Of a stretch of 64,000 nucleotides of DNA, positions 25,557 through 34,859 are shown in pieces. The position numbers and the translations under genes were made by a program. The DNA lies in the NCBI RefSeq assembly GCF_003419895.1, contig NZ_QPMM01000001.1:992001-1056000 (forward strand), read 5' to 3'. The stretch is from Chitinophaga silvatica. GTDB taxonomy: Bacteria; Bacteroidota; Bacteroidia; Chitinophagales; Chitinophagaceae. How positions within the stretch are numbered: the stretch's first letter is position 1; each line of letters begins with the position of its first letter. The notes beneath the pieces were generated by a model. It was given only the letters and a program-made list of their open reading frames with translations, did no database searches and was not told where the DNA came from.

Positions 25557-27980
25557 ATGCAAATACTTTCTTCCTTTAAATTATCCATTAGAACGCTGAT
25601 GAGAAATCGCGCTTTCTCATTGATCAACATTATTGGATTATCTATAGGTGTTTGTGCCAGCCTGATTATCTTTTTGATTATTCACTATGAGTATAGTTTT
25701 GATGTCTATCAGTCGAAACGTGACCGGATTTACAGAGTAGTAACAACTGGATATAGTAATAGCGGAGAAGTATTGTATAACCATAGTATGGTAAATGTGC
25801 CGCTTGCCAGAACATTGCGGGCCGAATTTCCTGCATTGGAAAAAGTGGCTGCATTTCAGTCAACCGGTGGTTCACAGATCTACATACCTCGTGCAGGTAA
25901 AGAAGAAAAAAGAGTATTGGAAACCAAAGGTATTGGTTTTATTGAACCATCACTTTTTGAAATTTTTGATTTTAAATGGATCAAAGGCAATGCTCAGGGG
26001 CTTTCTGACCCAAACACGGTTGTTTTGGCGGAAAGTGTTGCTAAGAATTATTTTGATGATCCCACTTCCGCAATCGGGCAAATCATCCAGCTATGGTCAT
26101 ATCGTATACCCCTCACCGTTGTTGGGGTATATAAAGATTTACCGGAGAATACTGATGTACCTCTTCGTATAGGTATTTCATATACTACAGGGATGAGCGA
26201 CCTGAATACCAATAACGATTGGCGTTCTCTTAGAGGAGGTTCACAATGTTTTGTGCTGGCCTCGGAAAAGGCGAATATGAAAGAATTACAGGCCCGGCTT
26301 CCCGATTTTGTGAAGCGCAACTTTCTGCAGAGAACTGCCGTTGACCCTTTAATGAAGCTTACTTTCCAGCCTCTTAAACAATTACACTCAGATGATAGGT
26401 TTGGAACCATAAGGGGTGATGCCCTATCTGAGACTACTATATTCTCACTGGCCATCATCGCCCTTTTTCTCATAATTGTTGCCTGCATTAATTTTATTAA
26501 TCTGGCAACCGCTCAATCACTTACCCGTGCCAGGCAGGTAGGAATCCAAAAAGTATTGGGCCGTAGCAACAGCCAGTTGATTAAAACCTTTTTAGGAGAA
26601 ACCGCCCTGCTTACTTTTGCTGCTTTACTTTTAGGTTGTTTAATGACCTGGATTGCTATCCCTTATATTAATCAGCTTACCCAACGGTCATTAACTTTAA
26701 ATTTGATAGAATCTCCTTCTATTCTCCTATTCCTGATAGTGTTAGGAATTCTGATTACTTTATTGGCAGGTAGCTATCCGGCTATCGTGCTTGTCAGATT
26801 TAATCCTGTTGCTGCTATAAAAGATAAGATCACCTCCAGGTCAGTAGGAGGAATTTCCATAAGACGAGCATTGGTTGTCTTACAGTTTGTTGTTGCACAG
26901 TTACTGATAATTGGGATGCTGGTAGTAATGAAGCAAATGGACTACTTCAGGAACAGACCTCTTGGATTTCAGAAAGAAGCGATTGTAACTGTAGATCTGC
27001 CTAGTGACAGTACCCTGAAGTTGAGATATCAAAACCTGCGACAGGCATTTCTGCAGGTAAAGGGAGTGGAAGATGCATCTATTTGCTCCTCAGAACCGGC
27101 TAGTAATGGAGGTCGAATTGTCGATTTTTACTATCAAAGCAATACTGAACGTGTACCATTTAATGTAAAGCTTCTTTCGGGTGATACCAGTTATTTCAAT
27201 ACTTTTAAATTGAAACTGGCTGCCGGCCGAATGCCTTATCAATCTGATACTACCAGGGAAATTGTCGTTAATGAAACGCTTGTCAGAAAATTAGGCATGA
27301 AGTCTCCCGATGAAATAATAGGTAAAATGGTTGGTGTTAATAAAGAGAATCGATTCCCTGTTGTTGGTGTATTAAAAGACTTTAACAACAAAACCCTGCA
27401 TGAAGAGATCAAACCCCTGGTTTTTACTTCCGACTTAAGAGGTGCAGATATTCTGACAGTTCGCCTTAATCCAAATAACCTGGCCACTACTTTAGGAAGC
27501 CTCAGGGAAACGTTTGCAGCTATTTACCCTACTTATATTTATGAGATCGATTTCTTTGATCATACGCTGAATAGCTATTATCAGAAGGAAGAAATGACTG
27601 GTAGTATGTTTAAAATATTTGCCTTTTTAGCTATACTGATTTCATGCCTGGGTTTATATGGCCTGATTTCTTTTATGACCCTGCAAAGGCTAAAGGAGGT
27701 GGGTATACGAAAAGTATTGGGAGCTTCCATTCAAAGTATTGTACTACTATTTTCTAAAGAATTCGCGTTTCTGATTCTCATTGCCTTTTTTATTGCGGCT
27801 CCCGTAGGCTATTACTTTATGGAGAAATGGTTGAATAACTTCTATTTTCACACCGGCATTGGCTGGCAGATCTTTTTATTTACTATAATCGTTTCCGTAA
27901 TAATTACGGCAGCAACAGTAGGAATAAAGTCGATCAGGGCTGCAATGGCAGATCCGGTGAAGAGTTTAAAGAACAGGTAA
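25557..27980 (+). CDS. FtsX/MacB-type ABC transporter permease
   Basis: 807 residues with the two-module layout of Bacteroidota permeases of this family: N-terminal membrane segment (about 20-42), extracellular MacB-like domain, three membrane segments with FtsX motif (about 285-430), a second extracellular domain and a final FtsX module (about 680-800) ending in ADPVKSLKNR. The motifs ARQVGIQKVLG and LKEVGIRKVLGAS are the repeated FtsX signatures. No ATPase gene is adjacent. The substrate cannot be told; relatives export antimicrobials, lipids or lipoproteins. A palindrome shared with the permease at 30913 lies upstream. Confidence 0.88.
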   Translation: MQILSSFKLSIRTLMRNRAFSLINIIGLSIGVCASLIIFLIIHYEYSFDVYQSKRDRIYRVVTTGYSNSGEVLYNHSMVNVPLARTLRAEFPALEKVAAFQSTGGSQIYIPRAGKEEKRVLETKGIGFIEPSLFEIFDFKWIKGNAQGLSDPNTVVLAESVAKNYFDDPTSAIGQIIQLWSYRIPLTVVGVYKDLPENTDVPLRIGISYTTGMSDLNTNNDWRSLRGGSQCFVLASEKANMKELQARLPDFVKRNFLQRTAVDPLMKLTFQPLKQLHSDDRFGTIRGDALSETTIFSLAIIALFLIIVACINFINLATAQSLTRARQVGIQKVLGRSNSQLIKTFLGETALLTFAALLLGCLMTWIAIPYINQLTQRSLTLNLIESPSILLFLIVLGILITLLAGSYPAIVLVRFNPVAAIKDKITSRSVGGISIRRALVVLQFVVAQLLIIGMLVVMKQMDYFRNRPLGFQKEAIVTVDLPSDSTLKLRYQNLRQAFLQVKGVEDASICSSEPASNGGRIVDFYYQSNTERVPFNVKLLSGDTSYFNTFKLKLAAGRMPYQSDTTREIVVNETLVRKLGMKSPDEIIGKMVGVNKENRFPVVGVLKDFNNKTLHEEIKPLVFTSDLRGADILTVRLNPNNLATTLGSLRETFAAIYPTYIYEIDFFDHTLNSYYQKEEMTGSMFKIFAFLAILISCLGLYGLISFMTLQRLKEVGIRKVLGASIQSIVLLFSKEFAFLILIAFFIAAPVGYYFMEKWLNNFYFHTGIGWQIFLFTIIVSVIITAATVGIKSIRAAMADPVKSLKNR

Positions 27981-27985
27981 AATTA

Positions 27986-28030
27986 TTGGAGGATGTATTG
28001 ATAAATTTTAAGTTTCAATACATCCTCCAA
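27986..28030. terminator. Bidirectional terminator
   Basis: Perfect 15-bp arms 27986-28000 and 28016-28030 (TTGGAGGATGTATTG and its complement) with a 15-base loop, followed by ATTTTTATT. It separates the convergent genes ending at 27980 and 28038. Confidence 0.88.
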
Positions 28031-28037
28031 ATTTTTA

Positions 28038-28502
28038 TTAATTACCTACTCTTACATAAGTTTCTACAATTTCATGATCTACTCCCAGATTCTCTATCCT
28101 CTCTATACCCCGTTGTTCAATCGTATCTTTTTTTATTGTCATGGTAAAAGTAAAGTCCTGGTTCTCCCAATCCCTGAAGCTACAAAATACAAGATGCTCT
28201 TTGTAAACATTGCCTTGCAGAGTATAGGTACCGCTACCAGCTGAAAATACAGGTTTCTCGCCTTTGCCTTTATTCAGATCGTGAGTAAAGAAAGAAAATT
28301 GGGAATTGGTAAATACTTTGATCATCTCCTGTCCGGCAGGAGGAGTTGTATTAGTCGTATCTCCTTTGCTGATCAATTTACTTGAAATTAATTTCCAGGT
28401 TCCTAAAAGAGGAGAAGGCTTGGGCGGATTTGAATTTGCAAACAAAGTGATAGCCAAAAATGAGGTGGCACAGATAACTGACGGGATGAATAATCTTTTC
28501 AT
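28038..28502 (-). CDS. Lipocalin-like secreted protein
   Basis: 154 residues with a signal peptide (about 1-22, FLAITLFANS). The segment LLGTWKLISSKL followed by alternating hydrophobic strands (QFSFFTHD, GTYTLQGNVYKEHLVF, DFTFTMTIKKDTIEQRG) is the pattern of lipocalin-like domain proteins common in Bacteroidota. Ligand and function are unknown. It is a single-gene unit, divergent from the quinoprotein gene at 28613 and ended by a strong shared terminator. Confidence 0.65.
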   Translation of the reverse strand: MKRLFIPSVICATSFLAITLFANSNPPKPSPLLGTWKLISSKLISKGDTTNTTPPAGQEMIKVFTNSQFSFFTHDLNKGKGEKPVFSAGSGTYTLQGNVYKEHLVFCSFRDWENQDFTFTMTIKKDTIEQRGIERIENLGVDHEIVETYVRVGN

Positions 28503-28612
28503 GAGGGTTTAATAAAGTTTGAATAGTAAGATATTATTTTTTTATCAGGGAATGGCTGGATAAAATTTTTGATTTAAGTGTTATATTCACAATTGTTCTG
28601 AAGCTTTTACCC

Positions 28613-30772
28613 ATGCCAATTAGAATTCCACAGTTTTCGTACGCACTTTTCCTTAGTGTTGCTTTTTTAGGTTGCCAATCATCAAACCAGGCAAAACATG
28701 AATGGGCCGTTTATGGAGGCAATCATGCCGGTACCAGGTACTCAGATCTAAGACAGATTGATACCAGTAATGTAACTCAACTACAGCCTGTCTGGACCTA
28801 CCATACCAATGATGCAGATACTGCTCATCATTCACAGATTCAATGTAATCCGCTGGTCATCGACGGTATTTTATATGGTGCAACTCCCCAACTAAAGATT
28901 TTTGCATTGGATGCATCAACAGGCAAACAGCTGTGGGTTTTTGATCCATTGGAGAAGAAAAATAGTAACGCCGGTTTTTTCATAATGAATAATATCCGGG
29001 GTCTTGCTTATTGGAGCAACAAAAATGATAAACGAATCCTATTCACTGCCGGTTCTTACCTGCATTGCCTGGATGCCATAACCGGCAAACTTATTCCGGA
29101 TTTTGGTAATAATGGAAAAGTAGACCTGCATGAAGGCTTTTCAAGAGATGTTAGCAAATTATATATTACCAGTACTTCACCCGGAGTTGTACATAAAAAC
29201 CTGCTCATCATAGGTAGCAGGGTAGATGAAGGCCCCGAAGCAGCACCCGGCGATATCAGGGCATTCGATATTCTTACAGGTAAGAACGTATGGACTTTCC
29301 ATACCATCCCTCATCCAGGAGAAGAAGGATATGATACCTGGGAAGATTCAGTAGCATATAAACATATCGGGGGCGCTAATTCCTGGAGTGGATTAACGCT
29401 GGATAAGGAAAGAGAAGTTGTATTTGCTGCAACAGGTTCGGCTTCCTATGATTTTTATGGAGGAATGAGAAAAGGTGCAAACCTCTTTGCAGATTGTGTT
29501 CTGGCTTTGGATGCCAATACAGGCAAACGAAAATGGCACTTTCAACAAATCCATCACGACCTTTGGGATAAAGATTTGCCAGCTCCGCCAACACTTATAA
29601 CAGTAACGCATAACGGAAAAAAGATCCCCGCTGTGGCCCAGGCTACAAAAACTGGTTACGTTTGGCTGCTCGACAGGGAAACCGGTAACCCTTTGTTTGA
29701 AGTGAAGGAAGATTCGGTACCTGCTATCAGTTCACTGGCTGGAGAAAAGGTTTTTCCTACACAACCACGGCCAGTGAAGCCTAAGCCATTTGTAAGACAG
29801 CTATTTGAAGATAGTGATGTCAATCGCTTTTTGCCAAAAGCAGAACAGGATTCAGTACTGGCCCAACTAAAAACGCTGGGACATAATCATATGTTTCTGC
29901 CTCCGGACGAAAAGGGAACTATTATAATGCCTGGTTTTGATGGTGGTGCAGAATGGGGTGGACAAGCCTACGATGAAACAACAGGACTTTTTTATGTAAA
30001 TGCCAATGAAGTGCCCTGGCTGCTGAAGATGTTGCCTAAAAAGCAGACAAAAAGTAGTGTTGAAACCAATTTACAGGCTGCAAAAAGATTATATACAACT
30101 CATTGTGTGGCCTGCCACGGTGCCCAACTGGCTGGCGGAGGAAATTACCCTTCTATTGCCAATGTAGAAACCAAATATACCAATCAGTCTTTCAATGAAT
30201 TGCTGATGGGAGGCCGACGTATGATGCCTTCTTTTGCACAGTTGAAGAAAGAAGAAAGGGAAGCACTGGCGTCATTCATTTTGAAACAGGAAAAGAATCA
30301 GCAGCAACCCTATAAAGGACCTGCTCCCGAAACAGATCCTTATTTGCAGTTGCCTTATGTTGGTAATGGTTATGTGAAATTTGTTTCTCCGGGTGGAGCG
30401 CCTGCAATCAACCCACCATGGGGCACTTTGAGTGCAATAAACCTGAACACGGGAGATATTGCATGGCAAATTCCGCTGGGAGAAGACCCTGAACTTAAAA
30501 AGCAGGGCATCATAAGCGGAACCGAGAACTATGGTGGCCCGGTGGTTACTGCCGGTGGATTAGTATTTATTGCCGCAACAGCTGATAGTAAATTCAGGGC
30601 ATTTAATAAGCTGACAGGTAAACTCTTATGGGAAACCGACTTACCGGCTTGCGGATTTGCCACACCGGCCATTTACGAGATGAATAAGAAACAATACATT
30701 GTCATTGCATGTGGAGGCGGAAAGTTAAATAAAGGTAGCGGGGATGCTTATGTTGCCTTTGCATTACCTTAA
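28613..30772 (+). CDS. PQQ-dependent dehydrogenase with internal cytochrome c domain, lipoprotein
   Basis: 719 residues with lipobox AFLGC (Cys about 21). The N-terminal part has quinoprotein propeller repeats (GTRYSDLRQIDTSNVTQLQP, ALDASTGKQLWVF) like membrane glucose/alcohol dehydrogenases. A c-type cytochrome domain is inserted at about 490-565, with heme site Cys498-x-x-Cys501-His502 (CVACH) and a likely Met ligand in RRMMPSF. The propeller resumes after it and ends with GDAYVAFALP. It should oxidise a sugar or alcohol in the periplasm and pass electrons to its own heme. The actual substrate is unknown, and no PQQ biosynthesis genes are in the window. Confidence 0.88.
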   Translation: MPIRIPQFSYALFLSVAFLGCQSSNQAKHEWAVYGGNHAGTRYSDLRQIDTSNVTQLQPVWTYHTNDADTAHHSQIQCNPLVIDGILYGATPQLKIFALDASTGKQLWVFDPLEKKNSNAGFFIMNNIRGLAYWSNKNDKRILFTAGSYLHCLDAITGKLIPDFGNNGKVDLHEGFSRDVSKLYITSTSPGVVHKNLLIIGSRVDEGPEAAPGDIRAFDILTGKNVWTFHTIPHPGEEGYDTWEDSVAYKHIGGANSWSGLTLDKEREVVFAATGSASYDFYGGMRKGANLFADCVLALDANTGKRKWHFQQIHHDLWDKDLPAPPTLITVTHNGKKIPAVAQATKTGYVWLLDRETGNPLFEVKEDSVPAISSLAGEKVFPTQPRPVKPKPFVRQLFEDSDVNRFLPKAEQDSVLAQLKTLGHNHMFLPPDEKGTIIMPGFDGGAEWGGQAYDETTGLFYVNANEVPWLLKMLPKKQTKSSVETNLQAAKRLYTTHCVACHGAQLAGGGNYPSIANVETKYTNQSFNELLMGGRRMMPSFAQLKKEEREALASFILKQEKNQQQPYKGPAPETDPYLQLPYVGNGYVKFVSPGGAPAINPPWGTLSAINLNTGDIAWQIPLGEDPELKKQGIISGTENYGGPVVTAGGLVFIAATADSKFRAFNKLTGKLLWETDLPACGFATPAIYEMNKKQYIVIACGGGKLNKGSGDAYVAFALP

Positions 30773-30778
30773 ATCGGA

Positions 30779-30815
30779 TGTTCGCTAATGAACACCGGAT
30801 GTTCGTGATAGAACA
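30779..30815. promoter_or_regulatory. Two tandem TGTTC-N6-GAACA palindromes
   Basis: TGTTC GCTAAT GAACA at 30779-30794 and TGTTC GTGATA GAACA at 30800-30815, each preceded by CGGA and spaced 21 bases (two helical turns). They start directly after the quinoprotein gene and lie about 100 bases upstream of the permease at 30913. A weak -7-like TAGTTTTA is at 30824-30831. The tandem, phased arrangement suggests cooperative regulator binding. Confidence 0.5.
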
Positions 30816-30912
30816 ATAAATTGTAGTTTTACCAGGAAGAGGCAATGTGGATAAGGATCTGGCTTTTGGCATATCGATTGAATTCTGCTGTCAACTACTT
30901 TGTTATTCTATT

Positions 30913-33264
30913 ATGCTTAGGAATTATCTGCTTATTGCAATTCGGACATTGAAAAATAATCGGTTTTATACTCTGATTAATGTATTGGGTCTTGCCTTTG
31001 GGTTGACCATTTGTATGCTGATTTTATGCTGGGTATTTGATGAATATAATGTAAATAAATTCAGCAAAAATGGAGACAGAATTTACCGTCTGCATGCCAA
31101 CGAACATTGGGGTGGTCTGCAAACTATGACAATAACGCCTATAGTAATGGGAGATAAGTTACAGGGCCATTATCCGGAGATAGAGTCAATAGTTAAGGTA
31201 TTTGCCAACGAAGACCAATTACTACTTAAAACGCAGAAGCATACCGAAAAGATAGGAAATACAGTTTATGCTACATCAAATTTTCTGAAATATTTTGATT
31301 ACCCATTACTGGCTGGTAACAGGCAACAAGCCCTGACCCGACCAGATGCGATTGTTATTACAAAAGAGTTGGCCCGGAGCTTCTTTGGAACAACGAATGT
31401 TGTTGGCAATGCTATTCAGTTAGAAAATGGAAAGACAGTGCAGGTGACCGGAGTATTGGACGATTTGCCCTCAAATGCAGATTTGAAATTCCAGTGCATC
31501 CTGTCATTGGACTATAAGGTTCAGGAGTCACCATGGTTAATGAGGCCGGGAAGTTTTAGCGTTAGTAATTATCTGGTGTTGCACCCGGGTACGGATGTCG
31601 CTAAACTCACTGAAAAAATGCAGGAAATTGCTTTCCAGTCTGGTGGTAAGAAGGAATACCTTTGGTTACAGCCATTTGAAGATATCTATTTATATAACAG
31701 GTATGACAATGGCAAAATTGCCGGCGGAAGAATAGAATACGTACGATTATTTCTTTTTACAGCATTTATTGTGCTGGCAATTGCCTGTATCAACTTTATG
31801 AACCTGGCCACAGCCCAGGCTTCTAAGAGAGGGAGGGAAGTAGGTGTACGGAAATCGTTGGGTGCAGCAAGAAAGACCCTGATTTTCCAGTTTGCAGGTG
31901 AAGCAATGGTAATGACTTTAATGGCAGCAATAGTAGCCATGATTGCTGTTCTCTGTATAATGCCCTTCTTCAATAATTTAACCGGAAAGGAAATATCACT
32001 GCATGGAATTGTAATGGCAAAATATCTGGCCATATTACTTGGTATTACCCTTATTACAGGCTTACTTGCAGGAAGCTATCCGGCATTTGTACTTTCAGGT
32101 TTTTCCCCGCTTAAAGTTTTAAAAGGAGATTTGAGAATGGGAGGTGGAACAATGCTTAGGAAAAACCTTGTAATCCTGCAATTTGTACTCTCATTTGGTT
32201 TTATTGTGGGTAGCCTGGGTATTTATTACCAAACCAGCTATATCTATAATCGCAACCTGGGAGTAGACAAAGCCAATATGATGTATGTGCAGTTGGATAA
32301 TGGGGCAATGGAACATGCGGAGGCGATTGATAATGCAGTAAAGCAGTTGCCACAGGTTAAAGCTGTTACCTACACCAGCTGGATTCCCATTGCACTCGAA
32401 TCTATGAGTGCCGATCTCGAATGGGAGGGCAAACCAGATAAATTGATTTTATCTACTACCCCTTTATTAGTAGGGTATGATTTTCTCTCAACTATGGGAA
32501 TTCAGTTAAAAGAGGGAAGGGATTTTTCGAGAGATTTTCCATCAGATAGCAATGCCTATATCATAAATGAATCTGCAGCCAGAGTCATGGGAATGAATGA
32601 ACCGCTGGGGAAAAGTATTAACTTCTGGCATGGTAAAGGCCAGATAATAGGAGTGGTAAAGAATTATCATTTCAATTCCATGCATAAGGAAATAGGACCT
32701 ATGGTTTTGATGCTTCAACAGAGGCAAAACCAATATATGATGCTTAAATTAAACCCCGGTGCCGCTTCATCTGCGATAGCGGGTATCAGTGAGGTATTTA
32801 AGAAGCAGAATCCTGATTATCCTTTGGTATATCATTTCCTGGATGAGGAGTTCGATCGCTTATATAAGTCCGAATCGATGTTGAAACAGTTGGCAACTAT
32901 CTTTGCTGTTCTGGCAGTATTCATTTCCTGTTTGGGATTGTTGGGTCTCTCTGTATTTACAGCCGAACAACGCAGAAAGGAAATCAGCATCCGGAAAGTA
33001 TTAGGAGCCTCCGTAATGAATGTAACTACCACTCTGTCTAAAGAATATTTAAAACCTGTAATTATTGCAATAATTATAGCTACTCCTATTAGCTGGTACT
33101 TACTGAAAGAGTGGTTAAATGGTTATGCTTACCATTTTGATCTTACCATCTGGATGTTTGTAGGAGCTGCCCTGCTAGCGGTATTTATCGCACTTGTAAC
33201 GGTTAGCGTGCAATCGGTAAAGGCTGCATTAACTAATCCGGTAAAACATCTCAAATCAGAATAA
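30913..33264 (+). CDS. FtsX/MacB-type ABC transporter permease
   Basis: 783 residues from the ATG at 30913 (MLRNYLLIAIRTLKNN), the typical start of the family; an in-frame ATG at 30847 adds a Cys-rich 22-residue stretch without precedent. Architecture equals the permease at 25557: one N-terminal membrane helix, two extracellular domains and two FtsX modules with GREVGVRKSLGAARK and RKEISIRKVLGAS. The end is TNPVKHLKSE. It lies seven bases from the convergent CLC gene, with no terminator visible between them. Transported substrate unknown. Confidence 0.88.
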   Translation: MLRNYLLIAIRTLKNNRFYTLINVLGLAFGLTICMLILCWVFDEYNVNKFSKNGDRIYRLHANEHWGGLQTMTITPIVMGDKLQGHYPEIESIVKVFANEDQLLLKTQKHTEKIGNTVYATSNFLKYFDYPLLAGNRQQALTRPDAIVITKELARSFFGTTNVVGNAIQLENGKTVQVTGVLDDLPSNADLKFQCILSLDYKVQESPWLMRPGSFSVSNYLVLHPGTDVAKLTEKMQEIAFQSGGKKEYLWLQPFEDIYLYNRYDNGKIAGGRIEYVRLFLFTAFIVLAIACINFMNLATAQASKRGREVGVRKSLGAARKTLIFQFAGEAMVMTLMAAIVAMIAVLCIMPFFNNLTGKEISLHGIVMAKYLAILLGITLITGLLAGSYPAFVLSGFSPLKVLKGDLRMGGGTMLRKNLVILQFVLSFGFIVGSLGIYYQTSYIYNRNLGVDKANMMYVQLDNGAMEHAEAIDNAVKQLPQVKAVTYTSWIPIALESMSADLEWEGKPDKLILSTTPLLVGYDFLSTMGIQLKEGRDFSRDFPSDSNAYIINESAARVMGMNEPLGKSINFWHGKGQIIGVVKNYHFNSMHKEIGPMVLMLQQRQNQYMMLKLNPGAASSAIAGISEVFKKQNPDYPLVYHFLDEEFDRLYKSESMLKQLATIFAVLAVFISCLGLLGLSVFTAEQRRKEISIRKVLGASVMNVTTTLSKEYLKPVIIAIIIATPISWYLLKEWLNGYAYHFDLTIWMFVGAALLAVFIALVTVSVQSVKAALTNPVKHLKSE

Positions 33265-33271
33265 TCCTTTT

Positions 33272-34576
33272 CTATTTTTTACGTTTATCCCTAAGCGTTG
33301 GAAAAGGAAACTGGATATCAGATTTAGGAACAGCAACTCGTTGCGCACCATAGATACCGGAATGACCGCTAAAATAATAAGCGGTAAAGCAGGCTACGGC
33401 ATAATAAAGTACATTATCGGCTCCGAATAGTTCTACACCCATAACAGTACATGCAATAGGAGTATTGGTAGCTCCGGCGAATACGGCTATAAAGCCTAAA
33501 CCAGCCAACAGATCTACCGGTGCTCCTGTATGTATGGCTATAGTATTTCCTAAAGCAGCACCAATGAAAAAGAGAGGGGTTACTTCTCCTCCTTTAAATC
33601 CGGTTCCTAATGTAATAGCTGTGAATAACAGCTTCCAAAGCCAGCTGAAATTAGTGGCACCGTTTTCATGAAAGCTGGTAACAATGGTCACCGCATTAGG
33701 ATCGGGGTTACTAACACCCAGCCCCAAATAGTCGTCGGTTTGTAGTATCCAGGTAAATAAGATCAATATGCAGGCACCTGCAACCGGAATCAACCATTTT
33801 TTGGCTATAAACCGATTACTATAATGTTGAATTGTATGGGTGGTAGAGGCAAACATGAAACTGCACAATCCAAATGCGATACTTGCTCCTATTACTTTAA
33901 GTAGTAACCAACCATCAAAGATGTGCGTATTGGTGATATAGTTGATTGTGTATTTGGTATGATGAATTCCCCATGCACTACATACAAAATCTGCAAGCAC
34001 GGCAGCCATGAGGCAAGGGAGCAGCCCTTTATGCTTAATTCTACCAATTGCTAAAACTTCCAGGGCAAAGATAGCGCCGGTAACGGGGGTGCCAAATACG
34101 GCTCCAAATCCTGCTGCAATTCCGGTTGTAAGTAAGATACTAATATCCTCTTTTGATAGCCTGAAGAGGCTGGCGAAGTATTGGGCCACACTTCCGCCGA
34201 TTTGTACGGCGGTGCCTTCCCGGCCGGCTGAGCCACCAAACAGATGGGTAATTACAGTGGTAATAAGGATTAAGGGTGTCATTCTTGCCGGCACTCCGCC
34301 TCCCGGCTGATGAATTTCATCAATAATGAGATTATTCCCCGCAGCCGATTGCTGGCCCCATTGCTTGTATAGCCAATAAATAAAAATACCTGCCAGCGGT
34401 AACAGATAAAGTAGCCAGGGATGTTCAAGCCTGTAATCTGTGGCTTTCTCCAGTAACCATAAAAATAAAGCTACCAGTGAGCCTGCTACGATAGATACAG
34501 GTAACACTAATAAAGTCCACTTCAGTAAGTATTTGGTAATTGCCAGTTGCTCTGGAGAAGTATTCAGCTGTTTCAT
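33272..34576 (-). CDS. CLC-family fluoride/proton antiporter (CLC-F, EriC-F-like)
   Basis: 434-residue membrane protein of the CLC family. Signatures: [15 protein letters not shown] with gating Glu120, [16 protein letters not shown], and a GNN motif at 80-82. The GREGT-AVQ form and the GNN stretch fit the fluoride-exporting CLC-F branch as I remember it rather than chloride CLCs. The strongest support is a fluoride riboswitch directly upstream (34632-34681). It should protect the cell by exporting fluoride in exchange for protons. It is a single-gene unit convergent with the permease gene. Confidence 0.88.
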   Translation of the reverse strand: MKQLNTSPEQLAITKYLLKWTLLVLPVSIVAGSLVALFLWLLEKATDYRLEHPWLLYLLPLAGIFIYWLYKQWGQQSAAGNNLIIDEIHQPGGGVPARMTPLILITTVITHLFGGSAGREGTAVQIGGSVAQYFASLFRLSKEDISILLTTGIAAGFGAVFGTPVTGAIFALEVLAIGRIKHKGLLPCLMAAVLADFVCSAWGIHHTKYTINYITNTHIFDGWLLLKVIGASIAFGLCSFMFASTTHTIQHYSNRFIAKKWLIPVAGACILILFTWILQTDDYLGLGVSNPDPNAVTIVTSFHENGATNFSWLWKLLFTAITLGTGFKGGEVTPLFFIGAALGNTIAIHTGAPVDLLAGLGFIAVFAGATNTPIACTVMGVELFGADNVLYYAVACFTAYYFSGHSGIYGAQRVAVPKSDIQFPFPTLRDKRKK

Positions 34577-34579
34577 GCA

Positions 34580-34635
34580 CTACAAATTAATAAGCTATTG
34601 CTTTACAAAGCAATAAATATTTAAAAAATTTGTAG
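34580..34635 (-). promoter_or_regulatory. Expression platform of the fluoride riboswitch
   Basis: The last bases of the aptamer, CTACAAATT (minus strand, 34635-34627), are the exact complement of AATTTGTAG (34588-34580), which ends three bases before the start codon. Pairing would bury the start region and disrupt the aptamer 3' end; fluoride binding would free it. An independent hairpin ATTGCTTT/AAAGCAAT at 34597-34614 lies between them. This suggests translational control; it is inference from the sequence. Confidence 0.6.
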
Positions 34636-34681
34636 GCGCCATCAGCTCTGCGAGCGGTTCAGTAGGAAGACACCATTTCCT
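34632..34681 (-). ncRNA. Fluoride riboswitch (crcB motif)
   Basis: On the minus strand the RNA has P1 AGGAA/UUCCU closing the loop AUGGUGUC, then GAACC, a small stem GCUC/GAGC, and UGAUGGCGCCUAC. The loop bases GGUGUC can pair with GGCGCC at 34640-34635 as the pseudoknot of this class. The AUGGxGUC, AACCGC and GCUGAUGGCxCCUAC blocks are the hallmarks of the known fluoride riboswitch. It lies about 55 bases upstream of the CLC-F gene. Confidence 0.88.
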
Positions 34682-34687
34682 GTGCTG

Positions 34688-34695
34688 CAAAGATA
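34688..34695 (-). promoter_or_regulatory. Promoter -7 box for riboswitch and CLC-F
   Basis: Minus-strand TATCTTTG matches TAnnTTTG and predicts a start near 34681, exactly at the first base of the riboswitch P1 stem. No good -33 TTG is seen at the usual spacing. Confidence 0.55.
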
Positions 34696-34777
34696 GCAGG
34701 AAATTTCAAATTTAACATAGCTGCAATTTAATATCTGCTTCCATTGGCTAATTTAACAGTATGCAGCTAATTTATTA

Positions 34778-34845
34778 ACAGGAGGACTGCTTCCGAGGGG
34801 CTTAACGGGTATATAGATGCAAATCTGTTTTGCAGTACCTCCTGT
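34778..34845 (-). terminator. Hairpin downstream of the thioredoxin-like gene
   Basis: ACAGGAGG-ACTGC (34778-34790) pairs with GCAGTACCTCCTGT (34832-34845), with one bulged base. On the minus strand it follows the gene ending at 34860 and is trailed by TTAATAAATT. On the + strand it is followed by CTTTTTAG, so it may work both ways. Confidence 0.5.
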
Positions 34846-34859
34846 CTTTTTAGTATGAT

